Numbered from the stretch's first letter, positions 45,424 through 54,052 are shown. The stretch is DNA of 64,000 nucleotides from Streptomyces sp. NRRL F-6492 (GCF_001280125.1 NZ_LGEG01000212.1:5349-69348), one strand, 5' to 3'. Translations and numbers: made by a program. The notes: generated by a model not told the origin, from the letters alone.

Positions 45424-45591
45424 CCGTACGCGCCGGTCTCCGGTCCGTACGCGCCGCTTCCCGACCCGTACGCGCCGGTCTCCGACCCGTACGCGCCGCT
45501 TCCCGGTGCGTACGGCCTGCTCCCCGGTGCGTAAGCGCTGCTCCGCGGTCCGTACGCGCAGGTCCGCGGCCCGGGGGCGCCGGTCACCGGC
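45424..45591. repeat. Eight 21-bp tandem repeats between ppm1 and fxsA
   Basis: Units begin at 45424, 45445, 45466, 45487, 45508, 45529, 45550 and 45571; a representative is CCGTACGCGCCGGTCTCCGGT. The first four alternate between two variants. The array is 21 bases periodic, so on the minus strand it reads as an uninterrupted heptapeptide repeat (GAYGSET-like), but no gene start or ribosome-binding site supports translation. Confidence 0.9.
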
Positions 45592-45651
45592 CCGGGCGTC
45601 CTGATCTTCCCCTTACGCCGTTCCGGCGGGGCTCCAGGCACACTGGGGACC

Positions 45652-46248
45652 ATGACGACCGGCGTACCGCCCTCTCCCGCCCCCGCGAAGCGCTCCCGCG
45701 CGCGCACGTTCCTTCCGCTCGGCCTCGCCGCCTGGCTGGTCCTGGAGATCTGGCTGCTCACGGTGGTGGCGGGCGCGACGGGCGGACTGACCGTCCTCGC
45801 CCTGCTCGTCGTCGGTGCCGTGCTCGGCACCGTCGTCGTCAAGCGGGCCGGCCGCCGCGCCTTCCGGAACCTGACCTCGACCTTCCAGCAGGCCCAGGAG
45901 GCCGCGCGGACCGGCGGGGTGCCCTCCGCGCCGGAGCGGACCGGCGCGGAGGACCGCAACGGCTTCCTGATGCTGGGCGGTCTGCTCCTGATGCTCCCCG
46001 GCCTGGTCTCCGACGTTGCCGGTCTGCTCCTGCTGATCCCCCCGGTCCGCTCGTTCCTCGGACGGCGCGCGGAGAGGGCGGTCGAGCGCCGGATGGCCGC
46101 CGCGCCCCACGGAGGCCTCCAGGACGCCTTCCAGCAGGCCCGCATCCGCCGCCCGGACGGGAAGGTGGTCCAGGGCGAGGTCGTCCGCGAGGACGCCCCC
46201 CGGAGCCCGTACGGGGCCGACGGCCCCCGCCCGCCCCTGACCCCCTGA
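45652..46248 (+). CDS. fxsA: FxsA family membrane protein
   Basis: A 198-residue cytoplasmic membrane protein with about three to four helices (FLPLGLAAWLVLEIWLLTVV; LTVLALLVVGAVLGTVVV; FLMLGGLLLMLPGLVSDVAG). FxsA in E. coli affects exclusion of phage T7 by the F plasmid; general function unknown. The conserved LLLMLPGLVSDVAGLLLLIP motif is clear. The basic C-terminal tail (about 135-198) is cytosolic. A 22-bp terminator lies downstream. Confidence 0.88.
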   Translation: MTTGVPPSPAPAKRSRARTFLPLGLAAWLVLEIWLLTVVAGATGGLTVLALLVVGAVLGTVVVKRAGRRAFRNLTSTFQQAQEAARTGGVPSAPERTGAEDRNGFLMLGGLLLMLPGLVSDVAGLLLLIPPVRSFLGRRAERAVERRMAAAPHGGLQDAFQQARIRRPDGKVVQGEVVREDAPRSPYGADGPRPPLTP

Positions 46249-46279
46249 CCCCGGGGCCGCCCGGAGCGGCGCACGCGGA

Positions 46280-46329
46280 AACGCCGCGGGGCCCGGTACA
46301 CACCTTCGTGTACCGGGCCCCGCGGCGTT
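46280..46329. terminator. 22-bp perfect bidirectional hairpin terminator
   Basis: Arms 46280-46301 and 46308-46329 pair perfectly around loop ACCTTC. It separates the convergent fxsA and rbpA genes. It is the strongest hairpin in the window. Confidence 0.9.
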
Positions 46330-46346
46330 GATCGTCCGGCGGTCCG

Positions 46347-46721
46347 CTAGGCGGACTTGCGGCTGTCGCGCGGATGCACGGCGATGTTCATGGCGCCGGA
46401 GCGCAGGACGGCCAGCCTCTCGGCGAGGACCTCCTCCAGCTCCTCGCGGGTGCGCCGCTCCATGAGCATGTCCCAGTGCGTACGCGCAGGCTTGCCCTTC
46501 TTCTCCTCGGGACCGTCTCCGTCCACCAGGAGTGCCTGGCTTCCGCAGACCTTGCACTCCCACTCCGGCGGAATCTCCGCCTCTACCGAGAAGGGCATCT
46601 CAAAGCGATGTCCCTTCTCGCATGCGTACTCCACCGCCTGGCGCGGGGCCAGATCGATGCCGCGGTCGGTCTCGTAGCTCGTCACCACGAGGCGCGTGCC
46701 GCGAAGAGCTCGCTCACTCAT
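46347..46721 (-). CDS. rbpA: RNA polymerase-binding protein RbpA
   Basis: RbpA is an actinobacterial transcription factor that binds RNA polymerase and the principal sigma factor, stabilising open complexes; it affects growth and rifampicin tolerance. The 124-residue product has a core domain with likely zinc ligands Cys34, His38, Cys56 and Cys59 (YACEKGHRFEMPF; WECKVCGSQ), a basic linker (KKGKPARTHWDML) and the C-terminal sigma-interacting helix (MERRTREELEEVLAERLAVL). A SigR-type promoter sits 62 bases upstream, matching known disulfide-stress control of rbpA. Confidence 0.97.
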   Translation of the reverse strand: MSERALRGTRLVVTSYETDRGIDLAPRQAVEYACEKGHRFEMPFSVEAEIPPEWECKVCGSQALLVDGDGPEEKKGKPARTHWDMLMERRTREELEEVLAERLAVLRSGAMNIAVHPRDSRKSA

Positions 46722-46782
46722 GAATCGTGCCTCCCGGGCTTGTCGCCCACAGGACAGATGTCGCTGTCGTCGTTATCCGGTC

Positions 46783-46809
46783 AACGTCCGGTCGGCGGTA
46801 AAGATTCCC
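46783..46809 (-). promoter_or_regulatory. SigR-type promoter of rbpA
   Basis: On the minus strand GGGAAT (46809-46804) and GTT (46785-46783) are separated by exactly 18 bases, matching the SigR consensus GGGAAT-N18-GTT. It ends 62 bases before the rbpA ATG. Confidence 0.88.
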
Positions 46810-46976
46810 GTGCCGGGTCATGCGTCGCCCGTCGTGCCGCCCCTTGTTGTACCCACCAGTGCCCGTTTTGTCACATCTGACGGCAGGTGTGACGTGGTGT
46901 CTTCACCAAAGCAGCACGCAGTAACGGTCCGCCTGGCAGGCCAAACGCGTACACTACCGCCCTTTCACCGCCACGT

Positions 46977-48347
46977 CTAAATACGCTCCGGCACCGGGTT
47001 TCCCGCGGCCTCGGCCGCGCGTCGCACCGGGACCCTGGCGAGCAGGACGAAGCCGACGATGAAGAAGATCAACAGGGAGATGATGGCATCCCGATAGCTT
47101 CCGGTCAGCTGATACGCGAGACCGAACACGAGCGGACCCAGCCAGCTGAGCCCCCGGTCGCTCATCTCGTACGCCGAGAAGTACTCCGCCTCCTTGCCGC
47201 GCGGCACCAGGTGCGAGAACAGCGAGCGCGACAGCGCCTGGCTGCCGCCCAGGACCAGGCCGATCGCTGCCGCCAGGAGGTAGAAGAACACGGGCGCGTC
47301 GGCCGGCAGGGCGTAGGCCGCTCCCAGGATCAGGGTCCAGACCGCCAGCGAGCCCAGGATCGTCCGCTTGGCGCCGTGCGACCGGGCGAGCCGCCCCATG
47401 CCGAGGGCCCCCGCCACCGCGAGCACCTGGACGAGCAGGACCGCCGTGATGAGCGTCGTCTGGTCCAGGCCCAGCTCCTCCGAGCCGTACAGCGAGGCCT
47501 GTGAGATCACCGTCTGCACGCCGTCGTTGTAGACCAGGTAGGCGAGCAGGAAGGAGAGCGTCAGCGGGTGGCGGCGCATGTCCTTCAGGGTCGCCCGCAG
47601 CTGGCGCCAGCCGCTGCCGACCGCGCCCTCGCCGATCCGCTCCCGCCCCTCCGGGGGGATCCGCCGGTCGCGCAGCAGCCGCAGCGGCACGAGCGTGAAC
47701 GCGCCCCACCACACGCCGGCCGAGGCCAGGCAGATCCGGACCGCCTCCCCCTCGGTGAGGCCGAAGGAGTCGTGGCCCGAGTAGAGGACCAGGTTCAGGA
47801 CGAGGACCAGCGCGCCGGACGTGTAGCCGAAGGCCCAGCCGCGCGAGGAGACCGCGTCCCGCTCGTCCGGCGTCGAGATCTGCGGCAGATAGGCGTTGTA
47901 GAGCGCCATCGAGACCGAGAGCGAGGCGTTCGCCACGATCAGCAGGAAGGCGCCCAGGAGATAGCGGTCGCCGTCCAGGAAGAACATCCCGGCCGTGGCC
48001 GCCGCCCCCAGGTACGCGGCCGCCGCGAGCAGCGGCTTCTTCCGGCCCGTCCGGTCGGCCGCCGCGCCCGCCAGCGGCATCGCGAGCACCGCGACCACGA
48101 GCGAGGCGGACACGGCGTACGCGAAGAGCGAGCCCGCCCGCACGGGTATGCCCAGCGGATGGACGAACCCCTCCGGGTCGGCCGCCGCCCGCGCCACCGA
48201 GGTCAGGTACGGGCCGAGGAAGACGGTGAGCACGCTCGTCGAGTACACCGAGCACGCGAAGTCGTAGAAGTACCAGCCCCGCTGTTCGCGCCGCCGCCCG
48301 GCGGGACCGGCGGCGTGCTCCTCCGGCTCGGTGGTGTCAGCGGTCAC
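46977..48347 (-). CDS. MFS transporter, UMF1/Atg22-like
   Basis: A 456-residue, about 12-helix transporter. The N-terminus REQRGWYFYDFACSVYSTSV and the QISTPDERDAVSSRGWAFGYTSG loop place it in the UMF1 (vacuole effluxer Atg22-like) family. Substrate unknown; amino-acid efflux is known for the fungal Atg22. It begins with GTG 73 bases after the GDPD gene on the same strand, so YczE, GDPD and this gene may form one transcript. Confidence 0.88.
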   Translation of the reverse strand: MTADTTEPEEHAAGPAGRRREQRGWYFYDFACSVYSTSVLTVFLGPYLTSVARAAADPEGFVHPLGIPVRAGSLFAYAVSASLVVAVLAMPLAGAAADRTGRKKPLLAAAAYLGAAATAGMFFLDGDRYLLGAFLLIVANASLSVSMALYNAYLPQISTPDERDAVSSRGWAFGYTSGALVLVLNLVLYSGHDSFGLTEGEAVRICLASAGVWWGAFTLVPLRLLRDRRIPPEGRERIGEGAVGSGWRQLRATLKDMRRHPLTLSFLLAYLVYNDGVQTVISQASLYGSEELGLDQTTLITAVLLVQVLAVAGALGMGRLARSHGAKRTILGSLAVWTLILGAAYALPADAPVFFYLLAAAIGLVLGGSQALSRSLFSHLVPRGKEAEYFSAYEMSDRGLSWLGPLVFGLAYQLTGSYRDAIISLLIFFIVGFVLLARVPVRRAAEAAGNPVPERI

Positions 48348-48420
48348 GGCCGCGCCCCCTCGTTCGTCCCCGTGGGCCCGTGCCCCTTGCGGTCCGCCCC
48401 CGGGCCGCCCGGGCGCGCGC

Positions 48421-49185
48421 TCAACTCCACGCGCCCCGCTCGGTCAGCACCGAGCGCAGCGTCTCCAGGTGATCGGTCATGATGCCATCCACCCCCAGGT
48501 CGAGGAGAGAGGTCATCCGGGCCGGATCGTTCACGGTCCACACGTGGACCTGGAGCCCGCGCGCGTGCGCCTCCCGGACGAACCGCCGGTCGACCACCGG
48601 GATCCCGCCCTGGCGCTCCGGGACCTGCGCCGCCACCGCCCCGGCCCGCAGCGCGGCCGGGACGCCCAGGGAGCGCAGCCGCAGCCCGACCACCCCGCGC
48701 ACCCCGTACGAGGTGGCGAGCCGCGGACCGGCCAGGCGCTGGGCCCGGGCCAGCCGGGCCTCGGTGAAGGAGCCCACGCAGACCCGGTCCCAGGCGCCGG
48801 TCCTGCGGATCAGGTCGATCAGCGGGACCAGGGCCGACTCCGCCTTGAGGTCCACGTTCCAGCGGGCCTCCGGGAACTCCTCCAGGAGGTCGGCGAAGAG
48901 CGGCAGCGGCTCCCGGCCCGCCACCCGGGCCTCGCGCACCGCCTCCCACGGCAGGTCGCGGATCCGCCCCGAGGCGTCCGTCACCCGGTCCAGGGTCGCG
49001 TCGTGGAAGGCGACGAGCGCGCCGTCGGACGTCGTGTGGACGTCGGTCTCGAAGTAGCGGTAGCCCGCCGCGGCGGCCCGGCGGAAGGCGGCCGCGGTGT
49101 TCTCCAGGCCGTTCGCCGTGCCGCCGCGGTGGGCGAACGGAAGGGGGGCGGGGTGGTCGAGATAGGGGTGGCGTACGCGAGTCAC
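48421..49185 (-). CDS. Glycerophosphodiester phosphodiesterase
   Basis: A 254-residue cytosolic GDPD that hydrolyses glycerophosphodiesters to glycerol-3-phosphate and an alcohol. Metal and catalytic residues are visible in PFAHRGGTANGLENTAAAF (HRG and Glu), FETDVHTTSDGALVAFHDATLDR (Glu, Asp, His) and ARWNVDLKAE. The C-terminal VHVWTVNDPARMTSLLDLGVDGIMTDH is the family signature. No signal peptide is seen. Start ATGA overlaps the YczE stop by four bases. Confidence 0.93.
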   Translation of the reverse strand: MTRVRHPYLDHPAPLPFAHRGGTANGLENTAAAFRRAAAAGYRYFETDVHTTSDGALVAFHDATLDRVTDASGRIRDLPWEAVREARVAGREPLPLFADLLEEFPEARWNVDLKAESALVPLIDLIRRTGAWDRVCVGSFTEARLARAQRLAGPRLATSYGVRGVVGLRLRSLGVPAALRAGAVAAQVPERQGGIPVVDRRFVREAHARGLQVHVWTVNDPARMTSLLDLGVDGIMTDHLETLRSVLTERGAWS

Positions 49186-50024
49186 CGCCGCAGTATGGCC
49201 TGTTCCGGTGTCCCGGGGGCGACCGCCGGGGGACGGGCGGCCGTCGCGGGACCGGCGTCCCCGGAGCCCTCGGCGGGACGGGGGTCCTCGGCCTGACGGG
49301 GGCCTTCGGCGGGACGGGGGTCCTCGGCCGGGTGGGAGTCCTCGGCCGGGCCGGGCCCATCGGCCGGGCGGAGGCCCGGGGCGGGTCCGGAAGAGGCCAC
49401 CGTGATGCCGCCCTCCCGCTCCGGGACCGCGAAGCGGCGCAGGAAGAACTGGGCCAGCGGGCCGATCGAGAGGGCATAGAGGACCGTGCCGATCCCCACC
49501 GAGCCGCCGAGCAGGAAGCCGGTCGCCACCACGGCCACTTCGAGGGCCGTCCGCACCAGGCGGACGGAGCGGCCGGTGAGCCGGTGCAGACCGGTCATCA
49601 GGCCGTCACGCGGGCCGGGGCCGAACCGCGCCGCGATGTACAGACCGGTCGCGACCCCGTTGAGCACGATCCCGAGCGCGAGCAGCGGCACCCGCACGGC
49701 CAGGCCGTCGGCGTCCGGGACCAGGGCCAGGGTGCCGTCCATCGCCAGACCGATCACGAAGACGTTGGACACCGTGCCGAGCCCCGGCCGCTGGCGGATC
49801 GGGATCCACAGCAGCAGCACCACCGCCCCCACCACGATCGACACCGCGCCGATCGTCAGCCCGGTCCTCCCGGCGAGGCCCTGGTGGAGGACGCCCCAGG
49901 GCTCCAGGCCGAGCGCGCTGCGCACGAGCAGCGCCGAGCTGACGCCGTACAGCGTCAGTCCCCCGTACAGCTGGACCAGTCGACGGGTGAGGTGCCGGCC
50001 GCGGAGGCCGGAGGCGATGGACAA
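49182..50024 (-). CDS. YczE/YitT-like membrane protein
   Basis: A 280-residue protein with about five to six helices of the YczE/YyaS type (LYGGLTLYGVSSALLVRSALGL; LTIGAVSIVVGAVVLLLWIP; GLGTVSNVFVIGLAMDG; GPGPRDGLMTGLHRLTG). The C-terminal 65 residues are a Pro/Ala/Glu repeat (AEDPRPAEGP-like) and probably disordered. The start is a TTG at 50024, six bases after GGAGGG; the longer upstream frame overlaps the MocR gene and is not supported. YczE proteins are often divergent from MocR regulators, as here, and are thought to be linked to vitamin B6 or amino-acid metabolism. Confidence 0.82.
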   Translation of the reverse strand: MSIASGLRGRHLTRRLVQLYGGLTLYGVSSALLVRSALGLEPWGVLHQGLAGRTGLTIGAVSIVVGAVVLLLWIPIRQRPGLGTVSNVFVIGLAMDGTLALVPDADGLAVRVPLLALGIVLNGVATGLYIAARFGPGPRDGLMTGLHRLTGRSVRLVRTALEVAVVATGFLLGGSVGIGTVLYALSIGPLAQFFLRRFAVPEREGGITVASSGPAPGLRPADGPGPAEDSHPAEDPRPAEGPRQAEDPRPAEGSGDAGPATAARPPAVAPGTPEQAILRR

Positions 50025-50049
50025 GGTGCTGCCCTCCAGGGTGGTGATA

Positions 50050-50122
50050 GTGGACTGACTCGTGTCACTCTGTGGCAGGGGATCGAAGGCCAACCATGGC
50101 CAATTCGGGGAAGGTGGACTGA
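50050..50122. promoter_or_regulatory. Candidate MocR operator region: GTGGACTGA direct repeats
   Basis: GTGGACTGA occurs at 50050-50058 and 50114-50122, 64 bases (about six turns) apart, with a GGCCAA direct repeat (50088 and 50098) between. The second copy is directly at the MocR ribosome-binding region. MocR regulators usually bind direct repeats in such divergent promoters. Confidence 0.55.
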
Positions 50123-50127
50123 TTTCG

Positions 50128-51630
50128 ATGGCGCAGTGGACTTCGGCGGTGGGACCGGCACAGCTCGCCCGGCAGCTCCAGGCACAGCAGCCGCGGCCCG
50201 CCGGGCCCGGCACCCGCAAGCCGCCCGCCTACCGCGCCCTCGCCGACGGCATCCGCCTGCTCGTCCTGGAGGGCCGCGTCCCGGTCGCCGCCCGGCTGCC
50301 CGCCGAGCGGGAGCTCGCCCTCGCGCTCGCCGTCAGCCGGACGACGGTGGCCGCGGCCTACGAGGCGCTCCGCGCCGAGGGCTTCCTGGAGTCGCGGCGC
50401 GGCGCCGGCAGCTGGACCGCCGTCCCCGCCGGGAACCCGCTGCCCGCGCGCGGCCTCGAACCGCTGCCGCCCGAGGCCCTCGGCTCGATGATCGACCTGG
50501 GCTGCGCGGCCCTCCCCGCCCCCGAGCCCTGGCTGTCCCGGGGCTTCCAGGGCGCCCTGGAGGAGCTGCCGCCGTACGCCCACACGCACGGGGACTACCC
50601 GGCGGGCCTGCCCGCGCTGCGGCAGACGCTCGCCGACCGGTACACCGCCCGCGGCATCCCCACCATGCCCGAGCAGATCATGGTCACGACCGGCGCCATG
50701 GGCGCCATGGACGCGATCTGCCACCTCTTCGCCGGGCGCGGCGAGCGCGTCGCCGTCGAGTCGCCCTCGTACGCCAACATCCTCCAGCTGATGCGCGAGG
50801 CCGGGGCCCGGCTCGTGCCCGTCGCCATGTCCGAGGGCCTCGGCAGCTGGGACCTGGGCCGCTGGCGCCAGGTGCTGCGGGACGCGGCGCCCCGTCTCGC
50901 GTACGTCGTCGCCGACTTCCACAACCCGACCGGCGCGCTCGCGGACGAGGACCAGCGGCGGCAGCTGGTGGAGGCGGCCCGCTCGGCCGGCACGGTGCTC
51001 GTCGTCGACGAGACCATGGCCGAGCTGCGCCTCGACGACGACCTGGAGATGCCCCGGCCGGTCTGCGCCTTCGACCCGGCCGGCTCCACCGTCCTGACGG
51101 TCGGTTCGGCCAGCAAGGCCTTCTGGGCGGGCATGCGCATCGGCTGGGTCCGGGCCGCGCCCGACGTCATCCGCTCCCTGGTGGCCGCCCGCGCGTACGC
51201 GGACCTCGGCACCCCCGTCCTGGAGCAGCTCGGCGTGAACTGGCTCATGCGGACGGGGGGCTGGGAGGAGGCCGTGGGCCTGCGGTGCGAACAGGCCAGG
51301 GAGAACCGGGACGCGCTGGTGGCCGCGGTCCGCAGGGACCTCCCGGAGTGGGAGTTCACGGTCCCGCGCGGCGGCCTGACCCTCTGGGTGCGCACCGGCG
51401 GCCTCTCCGGCTCCCGGCTGGCCGAGGTGGGCGAGCGGGTCGGCATCCGGGTGCCGTCCGGCCCGCGCTTCGGCGTCGACGGCGCCTTCGAGGGCTTCGT
51501 CCGGCTGCCCTTCACGGTCGGCGGCCCGGTCGCGGACGAGGCGGCCGTCCGGCTCGCCGCCGCGGCCCGTCTCGTCGAGTCGGGAGCGGCGGGCGGGGGG
51601 ACGGAGCCGCCGCGGTCGTTCGTGGCGTAG
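50128..51630 (+). CDS. MocR-family regulator (GntR HTH fused to aminotransferase fold)
   Basis: A 500-residue PLP-dependent regulator. Residues about 30-95 are the GntR winged helix (AYRALADGIRLLVLEGRVPV; RTTVAAAYEALRAEGFL). The rest is a fold-type I aminotransferase domain with the PLP residues Asn266 (FHNPTG), Asp294 (LVVDETMAEL) and the internal-aldimine Lys330 (VGSASKAFWAGMRIGW). It acts as a transcription factor sensing PLP or an amino acid. ATG 50128 is preferred to the upstream frame. Divergent from the YczE-like gene. Confidence 0.92.
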   Translation: MAQWTSAVGPAQLARQLQAQQPRPAGPGTRKPPAYRALADGIRLLVLEGRVPVAARLPAERELALALAVSRTTVAAAYEALRAEGFLESRRGAGSWTAVPAGNPLPARGLEPLPPEALGSMIDLGCAALPAPEPWLSRGFQGALEELPPYAHTHGDYPAGLPALRQTLADRYTARGIPTMPEQIMVTTGAMGAMDAICHLFAGRGERVAVESPSYANILQLMREAGARLVPVAMSEGLGSWDLGRWRQVLRDAAPRLAYVVADFHNPTGALADEDQRRQLVEAARSAGTVLVVDETMAELRLDDDLEMPRPVCAFDPAGSTVLTVGSASKAFWAGMRIGWVRAAPDVIRSLVAARAYADLGTPVLEQLGVNWLMRTGGWEEAVGLRCEQARENRDALVAAVRRDLPEWEFTVPRGGLTLWVRTGGLSGSRLAEVGERVGIRVPSGPRFGVDGAFEGFVRLPFTVGGPVADEAAVRLAAAARLVESGAAGGGTEPPRSFVA

Positions 51631-51670
51631 CCCCTCCGGGGGCGCCGCGCGCCGGTGTCCTCCGGGACGT

Positions 51671-51716
51671 GCGGAGGGGCGGGTACGGACCGTGGTGTCC
51701 GTACCCGCCCCTCCGC
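51671..51716. terminator. 19-bp perfect bidirectional hairpin terminator
   Basis: Arms 51671-51689 and 51698-51716 pair perfectly around an 8-base loop, between the convergent MocR and sffA genes. Confidence 0.85.
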
Positions 51717-51728
51717 CGTACCCGGCGC

Positions 51729-53510
51729 TCAGCCCTCGGCCGGGACCGGTGCGTGCAGCGGCGCCGGGGCGGGCGCCGGGGCCGGGTCGGGGGTGACGAC
51801 GGGGGCGGAGGCGGTGACGGTCGTGGTGACGGGGACCTTCTCGACCACCGCGTCGGCGGCGGAGACGGGGACCTTTCCGGCCGCCGGGTCGGGCACGGGG
51901 ACGGAGACCCTCCCGGCCGTCGTGTCCGGCACGGAGACGGGGACCTTCTCCATCACGACGGTGGCGGGGGCCGGGGCGGGGGCCGCGATCGCGGCCCCTG
52001 ACGCCGGGCTCCGCTCCGGGAGGAGGTCCAGGACCGCCTGCCGGTGCGCGTCGCTCGTCGCGTCGTCGTACGGGTCGGGCGTCGCCGGCACCTGGAGCCG
52101 CAGCACCGGGCCGGTGCCCAGGCGCGCGTAGCCGCGGCCCGCGGGGACGTCGGGCGTCGGCGTGGTGTGCGGCCGGACGCCGAGGACGGCCTCGATCTGG
52201 CCGGGCGCGGCGGGACCGAGGACGATCCGGGCCGGGGTGTGGCTCCGTACCGCCTCGCTCAGCATGTCCATGGTGTCGAACTGCTCGGCCACCACCACCG
52301 TGACCTGCGCCGCCCGTCCGTGCCGCAGCGGCACCCGGAGCAGCTCCTGCGGGTCGGGGCGGCCTTCGGCGGCGGCCAGGTGACCGAGGACGCTCGGCCG
52401 GTCGAGCAGGATCCACAGCGGACGCCGGGTGTCCTCCGGCGCGGGCAGGCCGGCCTGCCGGGCCTGGTTCGTGGCGATCAGGCGCCGCTCGGTCTCGTGC
52501 GCCGCCCACTCCAGGCTCGTCAGGGCGCCGGAGAGCCCGCACTCGACGGCGAGGACCCCGGTCCGGCCGGTCAGGCACGCGTACTCGCCGGTGCCGCCGC
52601 CCTCGACGATCAGGACGTCGCCGTGGGGGAGCGCCTGGAGCGCGATCGAGCGCAGCAGGGAGGTGGTGCCGCTGCCCGGCCGGCCCACGGCCAGCAGGTG
52701 CGGCTCGGTGGAGCGGGGGCCGGTGCGCCAGACCACGGCCGGGGCGTCCTCCGTGCCGTCCGCGGCGACCACCGGCACGGTCCGCTGCACGGCGTCGGCG
52801 TCGGTGAAGCCGAGGACGGTCTCGCCCGGCACGGTGACGAAGCGCTGGGCGGCGACGGCGGTGGACAGGGCGGGCAGCACGCTCAGGACGAGCCGGTTGT
52901 CCTCCTCGTCCCAGTCGAAGCGGTACTCGCGGCCGCGCCCCGACTTGGCGTGCAGCAGCTGCTCGATCCGGGCGCGCGCGGCCGGATCGCCGTCCGCGAA
53001 GTACGGGGGGTACGCGATCCGCAGCCGGGTGGGGCGCCCGTCCTCGTCGAAGGCGTACTCCCCGAAGGCTCCGCTCCAGTCGCCCCCGTGGGAGAAGAGC
53101 GGGGAGGGGTCCTCGGGGACGGAGAAGTACGGCACGAGCGCCTCGTACAGACCCTTGAGGCGGGCGGTCTCCGCCTCGTCGGGGCCGGTCTTGGCGACCG
53201 GACGCTCGCGCCCCTTCCACGCGGCGGCGCCCATGAGCGTGACGAGCGCGAGGAGCGGCCCGTACGGCAGGAGGGCGACGACCAGGACGCAGGCCGCGAC
53301 CAGGAACAGCGTGGGACCACGCCGCTCCTTGGGGGTCGCGGCCCACTTGGCGCGCGCGGACGCGGCCAGCTTCCGCAGACCGCGGGAGACCACGATCAGC
53401 GGATGGAGCACATCGGTGGCGCTGTCGGCGGCCGTGCGCGCGATCTCTCGACTGCGGGCGATCTGCGCGCTGCCGCTGCTCAGAATGCGGGGGAGTGGTC
53501 GCCGGGCCAC
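51729..53510 (-). CDS. sffA: SffA-like FtsK/SpoIIIE-family protein
   Basis: A 593-residue membrane-anchored protein matching SffA of Streptomyces, a sporulation-septum protein that takes part in chromosome segregation into spores. A cytosolic N-terminus leads to two close transmembrane helices (about 66-97), a globular region (about 120-260) and a P-loop ATPase-like domain. The Walker A position reads GRPGSGTTS (276-284), with Thr282 where the essential Lys should be; the following VLIVEGGG resembles a Walker B-like strand. The last about 90 residues are Val/Pro repeats (EKVPVSVPD-like) and disordered. GTG start with GGAG six bases upstream. Follows smeA by 37 bases. Confidence 0.82.
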   Translation of the reverse strand: MARRPLPRILSSGSAQIARSREIARTAADSATDVLHPLIVVSRGLRKLAASARAKWAATPKERRGPTLFLVAACVLVVALLPYGPLLALVTLMGAAAWKGRERPVAKTGPDEAETARLKGLYEALVPYFSVPEDPSPLFSHGGDWSGAFGEYAFDEDGRPTRLRIAYPPYFADGDPAARARIEQLLHAKSGRGREYRFDWDEEDNRLVLSVLPALSTAVAAQRFVTVPGETVLGFTDADAVQRTVPVVAADGTEDAPAVVWRTGPRSTEPHLLAVGRPGSGTTSLLRSIALQALPHGDVLIVEGGGTGEYACLTGRTGVLAVECGLSGALTSLEWAAHETERRLIATNQARQAGLPAPEDTRRPLWILLDRPSVLGHLAAAEGRPDPQELLRVPLRHGRAAQVTVVVAEQFDTMDMLSEAVRSHTPARIVLGPAAPGQIEAVLGVRPHTTPTPDVPAGRGYARLGTGPVLRLQVPATPDPYDDATSDAHRQAVLDLLPERSPASGAAIAAPAPAPATVVMEKVPVSVPDTTAGRVSVPVPDPAAGKVPVSAADAVVEKVPVTTTVTASAPVVTPDPAPAPAPAPLHAPVPAEG

Positions 53511-53547
53511 GTCGTACTCCTGAAGTGGTGGAAGGGGCTGAGGGGCG

Positions 53548-53742
53548 TCAGAACTTGATCCCGCCCAGGAGACCGGCGAGGCTCTGCCCGCCCGCCGTGA
53601 TGCTCGGGGCGATGGCGGTGCCCGCGAGGTAGAAGCCGAACAGCGAGCAGACGAGGGCGTGGGAGGCCTTGAGTCCGTCCTTCTTGAAGAACAGGAAGCA
53701 GATGATGCCGAGCAGGACCACGCCTGAGATGGACAGGATCAT
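53548..53742 (-). CDS. smeA: SmeA-like small membrane protein
   Basis: A 64-residue protein with two transmembrane helices (ILSISGVVLLGIICFLFF and ALVCSLFGFYLAGTAIAP) split by a basic turn KKDGLKASH, ending in GGQSLAGLLGGIKF. It matches SmeA, which localises to sporulation septa and recruits SffA; smeA and sffA form a WhiA-dependent operon in S. coelicolor. AGGAGA lies six bases before the ATG. The upstream 100 bases contain no exact GACAC WhiA motif on either strand. Confidence 0.85.
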   Translation of the reverse strand: MILSISGVVLLGIICFLFFKKDGLKASHALVCSLFGFYLAGTAIAPSITAGGQSLAGLLGGIKF

Positions 53743-54052
53743 TGGGTGTTCTCCTGGTTGAGGGGACAGTCACCACGAGTTCTTCCAGGTTCACGGCAAG
53801 TATCTATGCGACTAAAGGTGCATTGGAGTGAAAAACTGGCGATTTCACTTGACCGGCGGACGGCGGACGCACGGCCGGGTGGCGAAACGCCCGGGGTGCG
53901 CTAAAGGCGGATCGGGGAGGAACGGGACGCCGTGATCTTTGCCTCGGTTGCACAGGGTCATGTCCCCGAACGGGCAGTACCCTGTCGATTCACCCGTACG
54001 GCCGCGCTCGCCGTGCGCGGCCCGACACCGTAGGAGAGAGGCGGTCCACCCG

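Noticed and set aside
45424..45591. CRISPR-like array or protein-coding heptapeptide gene
   Set aside because: No spacers; no start codon, ribosome-binding site or flanking domain for a protein.
50065..53346. Long minus-strand open frame covering MocR and sffA
   Set aside because: Arg/Pro-rich shadow frame; the plus-strand MocR and the other minus-strand frame (sffA) carry clear domains.
53743..53850. WhiA-binding GACAC upstream of smeA
   Set aside because: No exact GACAC or GTGTC on either strand in this interval; only GACAG is present.
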